From an uncultured Mycoplasmatota bacterium (GTDB lineage: Bacteria; Bacillota_I; Bacilli_A; RF39; UBA660): a stretch of 64,000 nucleotides of DNA. Made by a program: the position numbers and the translations under genes. Under the pieces are notes generated by a model. That model was not told the origin of the DNA. It saw only the letters and a program-made list of their open reading frames with translations, and did no database searches. Below, piece by piece: positions 9,593 to 18,529 of the stretch. The number at the start of each line of letters is the position of its first letter. Position 1 is the first letter of the stretch. The stretch is from positions 90,302-154,301 of the forward strand of contig CAMUZS010000002.1 of the NCBI GenBank assembly GCA_947165285.1. The letters run 5' to 3'.

Positions 9593-11072
9593 CTTTCATC
9601 TCATCCGGAATTCTTATATCCATATATTTTAATATAGTTGGAGCAATACTTGTGATATTGCCATTTAATAGTTTAAGTTTTTTATCAGTTGTTATAAATG
9701 GAACAGGATTTGTTGAATGAGTAGTAACCATTTTATTATTATCATCAATCATATAATCAGCATTACCATGATCTCCAGTAATAAACATTGTATATAAATT
9801 TTCTTCAACACTTTCCATTATTTCACCCAAACAATTATCAACTGCTTCGATTGCTTTTATAGTTGCATCATAGTTTCCAGTATGACCAACCATATCTGGA
9901 CAAGCAAAATTAACTAAAATAAAATCATAATCATTATTTAAACACTTAATTACTTGTTTAGTTATTTCATTTGATGACATCTCAGGTTTTAAATCATAAG
10001 TTGCTACTTTAGGGCTAGGAATTAAAAAGCGATCACAATTTTCCAAATCTAATTCTCTACCACCATCAAAAAAGTAAGTTACATGAGCATATTTTTCAGT
10101 TTCAGCAATTCTTGCTTGTGATAAACCCAATGTTGATATATATTCTCCAAATGGATTAATAACATCAATATGATCTAACAAATGTTTACTATTAATTGCT
10201 TCATCTATTTTATATATAGTATAAACTTTTAAATTTGGTAATTTAACACTATTATATTCTTTAAAATCAACATCAGTTAAAACATTTAATATTTGTTTAG
10301 CTCTATCTGGTCTATAATTAAACCAAAGAAGTGCATCTTCATCTTTAATAGTCATTTTCTTATTAATCATTATTGGCGGTAAAAATTCATCAGTTACACC
10401 TTTTTTATAACATAAATTAATTGCATATTCTAAATTATCAGCTTGAACTGCAATACCCCTAGTAACCATATCTGAATAATATTTAGTTCTTTCCCATTTT
10501 TTATCTCTATCCATTGCATAATATCTACCACATATAGAAACAACATGACCAATATTATAATCACACAGTTTATCTTCAACTTGTTTAATATACTTGTAAG
10601 CTACATGAGTATCTGTATCTCTTCCATCAGTTATTGCATGAACATATATTTCTTTTACACCATCATTATATAAATTATCTATCATTTTTAAAACAAACTT
10701 AATATGAGAATGAATTCCACCATCAGAAATTAAAGCCATAATATGAAGAATCTTATCATTAGAAGTAACATAATCAATTAAATCATTATATGCACTATTA
10801 TTTTTTAAACTTTTATCATTAAACATATCATTAATTTGTGCAACATTTTGTTTAATTAATCTTCCAGCTCCAATTGATAAATGACCTATTTCAGAATTAC
10901 CCATTTGACCCTTTTCTAAACCAACATATTCTCCAGATGCATTTAATAAAGAATGTGGATAATTTTTCCATAACTTATCAAAATTAGGAGTATCAGCATT
11001 TAAAATAGCATTTCCACTTTTTTCATCTCTTATACCAAACCCATCTAATACAGCCAATAACACTTTCTTCAT
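9567..11072 (-). CDS. gpmI: 2,3-bisphosphoglycerate-independent phosphoglycerate mutase
   Basis: A 501-residue iPGM of the alkaline phosphatase superfamily, interconverting 3- and 2-phosphoglycerate in glycolysis with two Mn ions. The start LLAVLDGFGIRDE contains the first metal Asp; the phosphorylated serine is Ser60 in GQMGNSEIGHLSIGAG; ALISDGGIHSH, HAITDGRDTD, CGRYYAMDRD, and the metal ligands in FACPDMVGHTGN and FITGDHGNADYM are all intact. Length is standard. It stands alone between the S10 leader and the spo0A-like gene, with its own terminator. Confidence 0.97.
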   Translation of the reverse strand: MKKVLLAVLDGFGIRDEKSGNAILNADTPNFDKLWKNYPHSLLNASGEYVGLEKGQMGNSEIGHLSIGAGRLIKQNVAQINDMFNDKSLKNNSAYNDLIDYVTSNDKILHIMALISDGGIHSHIKFVLKMIDNLYNDGVKEIYVHAITDGRDTDTHVAYKYIKQVEDKLCDYNIGHVVSICGRYYAMDRDKKWERTKYYSDMVTRGIAVQADNLEYAINLCYKKGVTDEFLPPIMINKKMTIKDEDALLWFNYRPDRAKQILNVLTDVDFKEYNSVKLPNLKVYTIYKIDEAINSKHLLDHIDVINPFGEYISTLGLSQARIAETEKYAHVTYFFDGGRELDLENCDRFLIPSPKVATYDLKPEMSSNEITKQVIKCLNNDYDFILVNFACPDMVGHTGNYDATIKAIEAVDNCLGEIMESVEENLYTMFITGDHGNADYMIDDNNKMVTTHSTNPVPFITTDKKLKLLNGNITSIAPTILKYMDIRIPDEMKESDLLIDD

Positions 11073-11137
11073 AATATCAAATCCTTACTTACTCTAAATA
11101 AATTTTAGCATTAGCTAATATATTTTTCAATTGATAA

Positions 11138-11161
11138 TTAAAAAAATAGCATATGCTATTT
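11138..11161 (-). terminator. Terminator of the spo0A-like gene
   Basis: The palindrome AAATAGCATATGCTATTT (11144-11161) followed on the minus strand by a T run. It overlaps the stop codon at 11160. Confidence 0.7.
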
Positions 11162-11927
11162 AATTTATATTATGAACTCTAATATTAGATTCATCTAAAG
11201 TTATTTTATCAGCAAGAGTAGCTAAAAATTCAGAATTAGTAGGCTTTGCTCTATCAAAATCAACAGAATGTCCAAAAATCTCATCCATTAAATCATAATC
11301 ACCTCTAGACCAACTAACTTCAATAGCATGTCTAATAGCTCTTTCAACACGTGAAGCAGTAGTATTATATTTTTTTGCTATTAAAGGATATAATTTTTTA
11401 GTTATACCACCAATATATTTAGGTTCCTCATACATAGTAATAATTGCATCTCTAATATATTGATACCCTTTAATATGCGAAGGCATTCCAAGATCATGAA
11501 GTAACTTACTTACCTTATGAGTAACAAAAGTATCCTTATATTCATACTCTTGATATTTCAAATTAGTAGAATCTATTATTCTTTCACTAAGTATATCCAT
11601 ATTAACACTTTTTAATAAATAAAATGATATATTATACCTAAATAAATATTTAACCATATTTTCACTATTATAATCTGAATATATAATAGTTTTAATATTG
11701 ATATTATGTTCTTCAATTTTACTTAAAATTCCTATTCCATCAATTGAAGAAATAATTGGATTTAAAAGCATTACATCATAATCCTTGCTATTACTTAATA
11801 ATTCATTTAACGCCTCTAAACCATCACTAAAAGATTTCTTAATATTAATACTGCTTTGATTACTGAAATACTTCTTAACTTCCTTAATGCTAGATTCATT
11901 ACTATCTACCATAATTACATTAATCAT
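11160..11927 (-). CDS. spo0A: Spo0A-like response regulator with degenerate receiver domain
   Basis: A 255-residue protein with receiver (1 to about 120) and Spo0A C-terminal DNA-binding domain (about 138-240). The output domain is well conserved: LLHDLGMPSHIKGYQYIRDA, ASRVERAIRHAIEVSWSRGD (recognition helix) and NSEFLATLADKI. The receiver is not: the phosphoacceptor Asp is Asn56 (LLNPIISSIDG where Spo0A has LLDIIMPxLDG; codon AAT), and the acidic pair is Asp8-Ser9 instead of two acids; the Lys is retained (YLLKS). In Bacillus and Clostridium Spo0A~P controls sporulation; this one is likely phosphorylation-independent (inference). GAGGAG precedes the ATG. A 0A-box-like TGTCGAA lies about 95 bases upstream. 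Confidence 0.93.
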   Translation of the reverse strand: MINVIMVDSNESSIKEVKKYFSNQSSINIKKSFSDGLEALNELLSNSKDYDVMLLNPIISSIDGIGILSKIEEHNINIKTIIYSDYNSENMVKYLFRYNISFYLLKSVNMDILSERIIDSTNLKYQEYEYKDTFVTHKVSKLLHDLGMPSHIKGYQYIRDAIITMYEEPKYIGGITKKLYPLIAKKYNTTASRVERAIRHAIEVSWSRGDYDLMDEIFGHSVDFDRAKPTNSEFLATLADKITLDESNIRVHNIN

Positions 11928-12018
11928 TTCAATTCTCCTCGCAAATTATATTATTTACAGCACAAGTATATTATATTATTTAATAATACAAATTACTAGA
12001 AATAATTATGTAATATGA

Positions 12019-12025
12019 TGTCGAA
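12019..12025 (+). promoter_or_regulatory. 0A-box-like site upstream of spo0A
   Basis: TGTCGAA matches the Spo0A binding core known from Bacillus subtilis and is the only such match I noticed in the 179-base gap between spo0A and pgk. By my rough composition estimate such a 7-mer would occur by chance in a gap this size in only a few percent of cases. It suggests autoregulation or regulation of pgk read-through; unproven. Confidence 0.45.
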
Positions 12026-12054
12026 TAATGTAAAGTTTTAATAGATTATAAGAA

Positions 12055-12086
12055 TTAAAAAATAGAAAATATATAAATATTTTCTA
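12055..12086 (-). terminator. Terminator of pgk
   Basis: Perfect 10-bp arms TAGAAAATAT (12063-12072) and ATATTTTCTA (12077-12086) with a four-base loop, followed by TTTTTT on the minus strand. Confidence 0.8.
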
Positions 12087-12106
12087 TAATTAAATATAAT
12101 TTATTA

Positions 12107-13318
12107 TTATATAATTTCTATTCCATCTTTAACTTGATTTGGAATAATATCAAGCGCTACTAAATTTTCATTTACTATATAATCTAATGTTGCTCCTCCT
12201 CCAGTAGAAACATAAGCAAACTTATCAGCATAATTAAACTTTCTACAAGCACCAGCAGCATCTCCTCCACCAACAATTACATTAGCCATAGATGTTGCTA
12301 AAGAATTAAATATTTCTTTTGTACCATTAGCATATCTATTATCTTCATAAACTCCAACAGTACCATTTACAAAAATACTTTTACAAGTATTAAATACTTT
12401 CTTATACTCTTCAATTGTCTTTGGTCCAATATCTTTTATTTCATCATTTAAATTAACTTCATTAATAGATTTTACTTCAATATATGAATCATCATATGAA
12501 GAACCAACAATAACATCATATGGAAGCATTATCTTATCTTTATTATTTAATAACATATTTTTAACATCATCTAATACTTGTTGATTATTACTACTTAAAG
12601 ACTTACCAATATCAAAATTTAAAACACTTAAACAAGTATTAGCAAGACCACCAGTTAATAAAACTTTATCACACTTAGGAAGTAACTTGTTAATAAGTTC
12701 TAACTTATCATCAATCTTAGCTCCTCCTAATAACATACAAAAAGGATGTTCAGCATTAATAACATATTTATCAATATTTTCTAATTCTTCCTGTACTAAA
12801 AATCCAATACAACTAGGAATATATTTAGCAATACCATAAGTTGATGCATGCTTTCTATGGCATGATCCAAAAGCATCCATTACAAAAATATCACCAAGAC
12901 CTGCCCAATAAGATGAAAGTTGTGCATCACATCCACTCTCTAAATTATCAGGAAAATCCTCAAATCTAGTATTTTCTAATAATAATACATCCTTACTCTT
13001 TAAATTTAAAACTAATTCCTCTAAACCAAGATTTCTAGTTTGTTTAGAAAATATAACATTTGTATTAATTAACTCCTTTAACCTTCTAGCTACAACTTCT
13101 AAACTATTATTTAATTTATCCTCTTCACTTTTTATTTTACCTAAATGAGATAATAATATAATTTTACAATTATGTTCGATTAAATAATTTATAGTTTTTA
13201 ATGACTTAACAATCTTAAAATCATCTATTATATTTCCATCTTTAATAGATACATTAAAATCACATCTTACAATAACCTTTTTATTATCAACATCCATATC
13301 TTGTAATAATTGTTTCAT
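12107..13318 (-). CDS. pgk: Phosphoglycerate kinase
   Basis: A 403-residue PGK catalysing the first ATP-forming step of glycolysis. I use the ATG at 13318; the longer frame begins at a GTG that overlaps the GGTGAT ribosome binding site. The N-domain substrate motifs VIVRCDFNVSIKDG, LLSHLGK, LLENTRF, and MDAFGSCHRKHAS are present, as is the C-domain nucleotide region NGTVGVYED and VGGGDAAGACRKF, STGGGATLDYI. Canonical KVLIVRxDFNVP and family length match. Not next to gap, its usual operon partner; each has its own terminator. Confidence 0.97.
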   Translation of the reverse strand: MKQLLQDMDVDNKKVIVRCDFNVSIKDGNIIDDFKIVKSLKTINYLIEHNCKIILLSHLGKIKSEEDKLNNSLEVVARRLKELINTNVIFSKQTRNLGLEELVLNLKSKDVLLLENTRFEDFPDNLESGCDAQLSSYWAGLGDIFVMDAFGSCHRKHASTYGIAKYIPSCIGFLVQEELENIDKYVINAEHPFCMLLGGAKIDDKLELINKLLPKCDKVLLTGGLANTCLSVLNFDIGKSLSSNNQQVLDDVKNMLLNNKDKIMLPYDVIVGSSYDDSYIEVKSINEVNLNDEIKDIGPKTIEEYKKVFNTCKSIFVNGTVGVYEDNRYANGTKEIFNSLATSMANVIVGGGDAAGACRKFNYADKFAYVSTGGGATLDYIVNENLVALDIIPNQVKDGIEII

Positions 13319-13360
13319 AGATATCACCACTATTATTATACAACAATAATAATAGATAAT

Positions 13361-13392
13361 TAAAAAAAGTAAGTATGACTATACACTTACTT
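13361..13392 (-). terminator. Terminator of the short surface protein gene
   Basis: Arms AAGTAAGT (13367-13374) and ACTTACTT (13385-13392), loop of ten, then a T run on the minus strand. Confidence 0.75.
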
Positions 13393-13396
13393 GATA

Positions 13397-14014
13397 TTAG
13401 TTTAATACCACATTTCCATAACTATTTCCTTCTTCTATAGTTGGAACATTAACAATAACTACTTTACCATTATATATAGTATTTGCAACATCTTTTATAG
13501 TAGCACTATACTTAATCCACATTCTAAATCTAAACATTTTAGATTCATTAGAATTTAATCTACCAGTATATAACCTTCTAGATTCAATACCATTAATTAA
13601 GGGATCACTACTCTCAAAATCAGTTAAATTATAACTATTATTATTTAATTCTAATCTTAAATAATCAGATGATATATCAACTCCTCCAGATTCTAATTGT
13701 TCTAAATAAACATCATAATTACTATCTACATCACATACATTTTTAATAACAATAGTATAAGGAACACTCATAAAAGAAATACCTTTTTCATCACTAACAG
13801 GATACGTATTTAATAAATTTATATCTCTACTTCTAATAGCATCATTTTCATCAAATCTATCTTTAAATGTTACATTAAAACATCCAACAACAACATTATT
13901 ACTTTCTCCTTGAGTACTACCATAATACCAAAAGGCATAAGAAGACCCTAAAGATACAGTAATAGTAATTAATATAGCTATAATTAGTAAAATAATACTA
14001 TATCTAAGTCTCAT
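13397..14014 (-). CDS. TasA/camelysin-like anchored surface protein, short paralogue
   Basis: A 205-residue protein with an N-terminal membrane segment (about residues 5-25) ending in GSSYAFW, then SNNVVVGCFNVTF. This arrangement resembles TasA/CalY-type secreted proteins (signal followed by SYA-aromatic and a beta domain), though the similarity is by pattern only. Two cysteines, in VVGCFNV and KNVCDVD, may pair. It is clearly paralogous to the N-terminal 200 residues of the next gene upstream (shared SDEKGIS/VPYT, SSDYLRL, YNLTDF, RMWIKYSAT, YNGKVVIV). No signal peptidase W (SipW) gene is seen nearby. Confidence 0.6.
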   Translation of the reverse strand: MRLRYSIILLIIAILITITVSLGSSYAFWYYGSTQGESNNVVVGCFNVTFKDRFDENDAIRSRDINLLNTYPVSDEKGISFMSVPYTIVIKNVCDVDSNYDVYLEQLESGGVDISSDYLRLELNNNSYNLTDFESSDPLINGIESRRLYTGRLNSNESKMFRFRMWIKYSATIKDVANTIYNGKVVIVNVPTIEEGNSYGNVVLN

Positions 14015-14051
14015 ACAAATACCTTCCTTATTATAAGATTATATCATAAAT

Positions 14052-14083
14052 AAAAAGATATTGAATAATATCAACATCTTTTT
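14052..14083 (-). terminator. Terminator of the long surface protein gene
   Basis: AAAAGAT (14053-14059) pairs with ATCTTTT (14076-14082), with inner TTG/CAA pairing, then T-rich sequence on the minus strand. Confidence 0.6.
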
Positions 14084-15693
14084 TATGAACTATACGTTAA
14101 TTTAAACGGATTAGAAGATGAACCAGCATTAGCACTATCACAATTTGCACACTCAACTCCATTATTTAAATATAATGTAGGAAGGACCCCGATACTGTAG
14201 TACGAGTTGCTGCTGTATGCAGTACCATTAGAGTTACTCCTAATGACATAGAACACGTTGCTAGAGCTACCACTTTGAGGCACCAAAGACCATGCAGAAG
14301 ATACACTTTGATTTCTTACTCTTTCTATTAACCAAGAGTTTGTTGCACAGTTATTATTGGCACTTGAATCTGTTCTCCAATTTGTATTATTTGATACATA
14401 TATTGTTGCTCCAAGACATGTACTTCTTCCTATACTTCCTCCACTTGTTGCATAAAAATAATCACTCATGTATGGTAGTCCTACTTTTCCATTATTCCAA
14501 ATTACAGTCGAACCACTTGCACCTGCCGCTGTAGATCCTCTTTCACTTGTATAAAAAACGCTTGGTTTTAAATTTGATGAATCCCATGCTTGTGCTCCTG
14601 TCTTCCAGTTTACTGTTGCTATCATATTTCTTTGAGTATTTTTTATTGAGTAACTACTTATATCTAGTGTTGTTGCTGTTGTTGATTGATTATAATAACT
14701 ATATGATGATGCTCCTCCATAATATCCATCATTAGAATTTAAAAATATTTGAAGCTCAGCTGTATTCCAATTATTTGTATAAGTACCAGATGAATTATAA
14801 TCCCATGATAAATTTCCAATATATTCATTTCTTACAATCTTAACTAATTGATCTTCTGTTCCAGAATATGATCCACTATTAAATACTCCAATAACTCTCC
14901 ACTTTTCACATGTAGAATCATTCATATTTTCTGGATTAGTGGTACTACAATTAAAATATACATAATTACTTGGAGTTGATCCTATATATCTCATATTATG
15001 ATCTGCTGTTCCATCATCTTGTATAACAGTTTCAGGTGATGTTATATTTTTTAAATATGTATTAAGTGCAACATTTCCTGCTATTCCACCACTTGATGAT
15101 CCTTGACTTTCTTCTGGTACACTAATTACTACAACTTTACCATTATATGATTTACCACCAGCTTGTTCTTTAGTAGCGCTATATTTAATCCACATTCTTA
15201 AAGTAAATGTTTGTGAATCATTTGCATTTAATCTACCCACATATATTTTTCTAGATTCTGCTCCACCTATTTTAGTTTGAGTAGTACTAAAATCAGTTAA
15301 ATTATAATTACTATTATTAAATTGTATTCTTAAATAATCAGATGATAAATCACTACCATTTGTTGCAAGTTGTTCTAAATTTACTTGATAAGTAGAATCT
15401 ATATCACATGTATTTGTTATTCTAAATGTATAAGGAACTTGCATTAAAGAAATACCTTTTTCATCAGTTACTGCATAAGCATTTGTTAAATTAACATCAG
15501 CACTACTTGTACCATCATTAAATCTATCTAAAAATTCTATATTAAAACAATCTACTACTACGACATTACTAGTAGTTTGACTTTGTCTTTGTACATATTG
15601 AGCATATGATACTCCAAAAATAATAGATGCTATTATTATTATTACTATACTTACTATTAAGATTATTTTATATTTCTTACTAATATTTTTCAT
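14083..15693 (-). CDS. TasA/camelysin-like surface protein with large C-terminal domain
   Basis: A 536-residue protein. Residues 1 to about 205 duplicate the short neighbour: a membrane segment (about 9-29) ending GVSYAQY, VVVDCFNIEF, and RMWIKYSAT. A Gly/Ser linker (GSSSGGIAGN) leads to a C-terminal domain of about 320 residues, rich in Ser, Asn, Tyr and Trp, with EKWRVIGVFN near its start, cysteines (STCLG, NNCATN, ECANCD) and GVLPTLYLNN near the end; the WRVIG and LPTLYL elements recall a domain repeated in surface proteins of uncultured gut Bacillota. The distal part (about 14181-14290) is about 46% G+C by hand count, far above the surroundings. Function unknown; surface display is inferred. 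Confidence 0.6.
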   Translation of the reverse strand: MKNISKKYKIILIVSIVIIIIASIIFGVSYAQYVQRQSQTTSNVVVVDCFNIEFLDRFNDGTSSADVNLTNAYAVTDEKGISLMQVPYTFRITNTCDIDSTYQVNLEQLATNGSDLSSDYLRIQFNNSNYNLTDFSTTQTKIGGAESRKIYVGRLNANDSQTFTLRMWIKYSATKEQAGGKSYNGKVVVISVPEESQGSSSGGIAGNVALNTYLKNITSPETVIQDDGTADHNMRYIGSTPSNYVYFNCSTTNPENMNDSTCEKWRVIGVFNSGSYSGTEDQLVKIVRNEYIGNLSWDYNSSGTYTNNWNTAELQIFLNSNDGYYGGASSYSYYNQSTTATTLDISSYSIKNTQRNMIATVNWKTGAQAWDSSNLKPSVFYTSERGSTAAGASGSTVIWNNGKVGLPYMSDYFYATSGGSIGRSTCLGATIYVSNNTNWRTDSSANNNCATNSWLIERVRNQSVSSAWSLVPQSGSSSNVFYVIRSNSNGTAYSSNSYYSIGVLPTLYLNNGVECANCDSANAGSSSNPFKLTYSS

Positions 15694-15730
15694 AATAATA
15701 ACCTACCTTATACCAACAATTATATCATAA

Positions 15731-15767
15731 TAAAAAAATATTTCTACTATTTTAGAAACATTTTTTT
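15731..15767 (-). terminator. Probable terminator of gap
   Basis: An imperfect hairpin (TTTCTA at 15741-15746 pairing with TAGAAA at 15753-15758, with flanking A/T runs pairing around one mismatch) overlapping the end of gap. Weaker than the others in the window. Confidence 0.45.
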
Positions 15768-16754
15768 AGCTGTTCTCATCATTTGAGATGTATATCCCAT
15801 TTCATTATCATACCAAGCAATAACCTTAATTAATTGTTTTCCTTTACTTTCAACAATACTAGTTGATAATAAATCTACTAAAGCTCCACACTTTTTAGAT
15901 ATAACATCACTTGATACTATAGGATCATTACTTACTTTTAATGCAACACTTTGATTATCAGTAAATACTTTATTAATTTCTTCAACTGATACATTCTTAG
16001 TAAGTTCAAGTACTAAATCTATCATTGAACCATCTGGAACTGGAACTCTCATAGCAACTCCATCTAGTTTACCTTTTAATTCAGGTATTACTTTATCAAT
16101 AGCTTTAGCTGCACCAGTAGAAGTTGGAATAATATTTTGTGCACATGCTCTTCCACGACGTTCAAGTATTCCTTTTTTATGAGAAATATCAAGTGTTGCT
16201 TGATCATTAGTATAAGCATGTATTGTAGTCATAAATCCTTTTTCAATACCAAAATTATCTAATAATACTTTTAATACAGGAGCTAAACAATTAGTAGTAC
16301 ATGATGCTGCAGAAACTATTTTATCTTCAGAATCTAATATATTTTCATTTACCCCATATACTATAGTTTTACATTTACCTTTAGCAGGAGCAGATATTAA
16401 TACCTTTTTAGCACCAGCTTCAATATGCTTATAAGCATCTTCGACATTAGTAAAATGACCACTACATTCAAGTACCAAATCTACATTATATTCTTTCCAT
16501 GGTAAATTAGAAGGATCTGCTTCAGTAAACACTTTAATTTTTTTCTTACCAGCAACTACTATATAATCATCTTCAAAAGATATCTGATCTTCATAAAATG
16601 ATCTATGATTAGTATCGTATTTTAATAAATAAGCTAATTCTTCAGCATTACCTAAATCATTAATAGCAACTATATCAAAATCAGTATTTGTTATTATTTC
16701 TCTAAAAGCTAATCTTCCAATTCGACCAAATCCATTAATTGCAACTTTAATCAT
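15747..16754 (-). CDS. gap: Glyceraldehyde-3-phosphate dehydrogenase
   Basis: A 335-residue GAPDH. The NAD site is VAINGFGRIGRLAFREI with Asp in INDLG, favouring NAD over NADP; the catalytic cysteine is in SAASCTTNCLAPV with the histidine of TTIHAYTNDQ; the phosphate loop STGAAKAI and the C-terminal WYDNEMGYTSQM are intact. Standard length. Its start overlaps the stop of the TGS-kinase gene by one base, so the two are probably co-transcribed, an unusual pairing. Confidence 0.97.
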   Translation of the reverse strand: MIKVAINGFGRIGRLAFREIITNTDFDIVAINDLGNAEELAYLLKYDTNHRSFYEDQISFEDDYIVVAGKKKIKVFTEADPSNLPWKEYNVDLVLECSGHFTNVEDAYKHIEAGAKKVLISAPAKGKCKTIVYGVNENILDSEDKIVSAASCTTNCLAPVLKVLLDNFGIEKGFMTTIHAYTNDQATLDISHKKGILERRGRACAQNIIPTSTGAAKAIDKVIPELKGKLDGVAMRVPVPDGSMIDLVLELTKNVSVEEINKVFTDNQSVALKVSNDPIVSSDVISKKCGALVDLLSTSIVESKGKQLIKVIAWYDNEMGYTSQMMRTAKKMFLK

Positions 16755-18421
16755 TATATATCTCCCTCTCTTTTAAATGTACTTCCTCCAATAAATTCTC
16801 TTAATATTGAACTACCGCTTACATAATCTGGTGGTATTGAATATATACCTTTTAAAAATGAAATTAATCTTCTAGCTTCTTCTAAATATTTTGAATCATT
16901 AGTTATTGAATATAATAAAGGTTCTGCATAAACTTTTAAAACACCAAGTTCATATGGTAGTGAAGTATTAATAATATCATCTGCTCTATTAAGATAAGGG
17001 AATATATTTTCTTCTTCTCCTTTTCTAACATCATACCATAAATCAAATGTTCTAGTTATATCACAACCTCTATTATTATTATCTCTAATAATTCTTCTTA
17101 AGAGTCTTAAATCTGTTGTAGAAATATAATTATGTCTATCTATTTTATTAGCCATAAACGGACTTAGATATATTCTATAAACCAAACTACTATCTAAATC
17201 ACCAGCAAATCTATCATTTAGACAATGAATTCCCTCTATTACAACAATCGAATTATCCTTAAATTTAATTGGTTGATTATAATATTCTCTTTTACCTGTT
17301 TTAAAATTATATTTTGGAAGAATAACTTCCCTACCATTTAATAAATCTTTTAAATCCCTATTTAATCTATTTATATCTATACATTCAATAGATTCAAAAT
17401 CATAAGTTCCATCACTTTTTTTAGGACTTTTTTCTTTATCAACAAAATAATCATCAGTTGATATTAAATATGGATGATAACCTAATGTTTGCATATGTAA
17501 ACATATCTTTTTAGCAGTTGTAGTCTTACCACTAGATGATGGTCCTGATATTAATAAGAATTTAGTATTTTTACTAATTATTTTTTTAGTTATTTCATAT
17601 ATTTGTAAATTAAATGCATTTTCAAATAATTGAATTACGTCATTAACATGACCATTAGATACATAAGCATTTATATTTGATAAATAAGGCATTTCATATT
17701 TATTTAAATAATCTAATGTTACTTTAAAACATTTAGCTATCTTATCATACATTTTATATTCTATAACATTAAAAGTATTATTAAATGGTAGTACTAATAA
17801 AATCTCATTTTTATTTATATATACTAATTCATAATCACTTAAATACTCTGTAGAATAAGGCATTTCACTATAATAATAATTAATTCTATTTCCTAATTTA
17901 TAAAATAAAACTATATTATTAGTTATATTATGAATATTACTTGCCTTTTCTATGTAATTAAATTTAGTTAAATAATTAATAGCTTCTTTAGATGTTACAT
18001 TAATCTTTTCAAATAATAAGTGTTGAGCAATTAATTTATCCATTTCTTCTCTTAGTACTTTTAAATTATCTTCATTAAAATTATCATAATTTAATATTGT
18101 TGCATGTACTCCATTTCCCATTGAGTGATCATAAGTAACTTCTATACCTTTATATTTATTTTTTAATGCAACTTCTAAAACAAACTTAAGTCCAGCTTGA
18201 TTCATTTTATAACCATCTATATCATTAACATCTATAAAATCAATATTTACTGGTTTTGTTATTACACGATTAAAATCAACGATTTCATTATTAATTTTAG
18301 CACCTACTATTTTATCTTGGCATAAATCAGAATTATTAAGTGCTAATTCCATAATCGTTGTATTATTATTAACTTGGATAGTTTTCTTATTATTTAATGT
18401 TACTTCTATAGTATCATTCAT
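16754..18421 (-). CDS. TGS-domain nucleoside (uridine) kinase
   Basis: A 555-residue fusion. Residues 1-65 look like a TGS domain (as at the front of threonyl-tRNA synthetase); residues about 70-220 resemble the synthetase second additional domain in position but lack recognisable zinc ligands beyond YDHSMGNGVHA; residues about 285-480 are a uridine kinase domain with the P-loop SGPSSSGKTTTAKK, STDDYFVDKEKSP and VIEGIHCLND. Proteins of this architecture are common in Clostridia and annotated as nucleoside kinases; the substrate is unproven. Start at the ATG 18421, rather than the GTG before it, with GGGG upstream. Confidence 0.85.
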   Translation of the reverse strand: MNDTIEVTLNNKKTIQVNNNTTIMELALNNSDLCQDKIVGAKINNEIVDFNRVITKPVNIDFIDVNDIDGYKMNQAGLKFVLEVALKNKYKGIEVTYDHSMGNGVHATILNYDNFNEDNLKVLREEMDKLIAQHLLFEKINVTSKEAINYLTKFNYIEKASNIHNITNNIVLFYKLGNRINYYYSEMPYSTEYLSDYELVYINKNEILLVLPFNNTFNVIEYKMYDKIAKCFKVTLDYLNKYEMPYLSNINAYVSNGHVNDVIQLFENAFNLQIYEITKKIISKNTKFLLISGPSSSGKTTTAKKICLHMQTLGYHPYLISTDDYFVDKEKSPKKSDGTYDFESIECIDINRLNRDLKDLLNGREVILPKYNFKTGKREYYNQPIKFKDNSIVVIEGIHCLNDRFAGDLDSSLVYRIYLSPFMANKIDRHNYISTTDLRLLRRIIRDNNNRGCDITRTFDLWYDVRKGEEENIFPYLNRADDIINTSLPYELGVLKVYAEPLLYSITNDSKYLEEARRLISFLKGIYSIPPDYVSGSSILREFIGGSTFKREGDI

Positions 18422-18529
18422 CACATATCCCCTTATTCTAAATTATATTATAACAAATATCTTAAAATATGTCATTTTATTTTCGTATATATTTATAAAT
18501 ATTTTATAAAATATTATTAGGTGATTTTT

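Noticed and set aside
11928-12106. Riboswitch or small RNA in the spo0A-pgk gap
   Set aside because: Apart from the pgk terminator and the 0A-box-like site the region is simple AT-rich sequence with no recognisable aptamer.
14292-14735. Two plus-strand ORFs opposite the long surface protein
   Set aside because: Leu/Ser/Tyr-rich antisense reading of a low-complexity gene; no RBS and no context.
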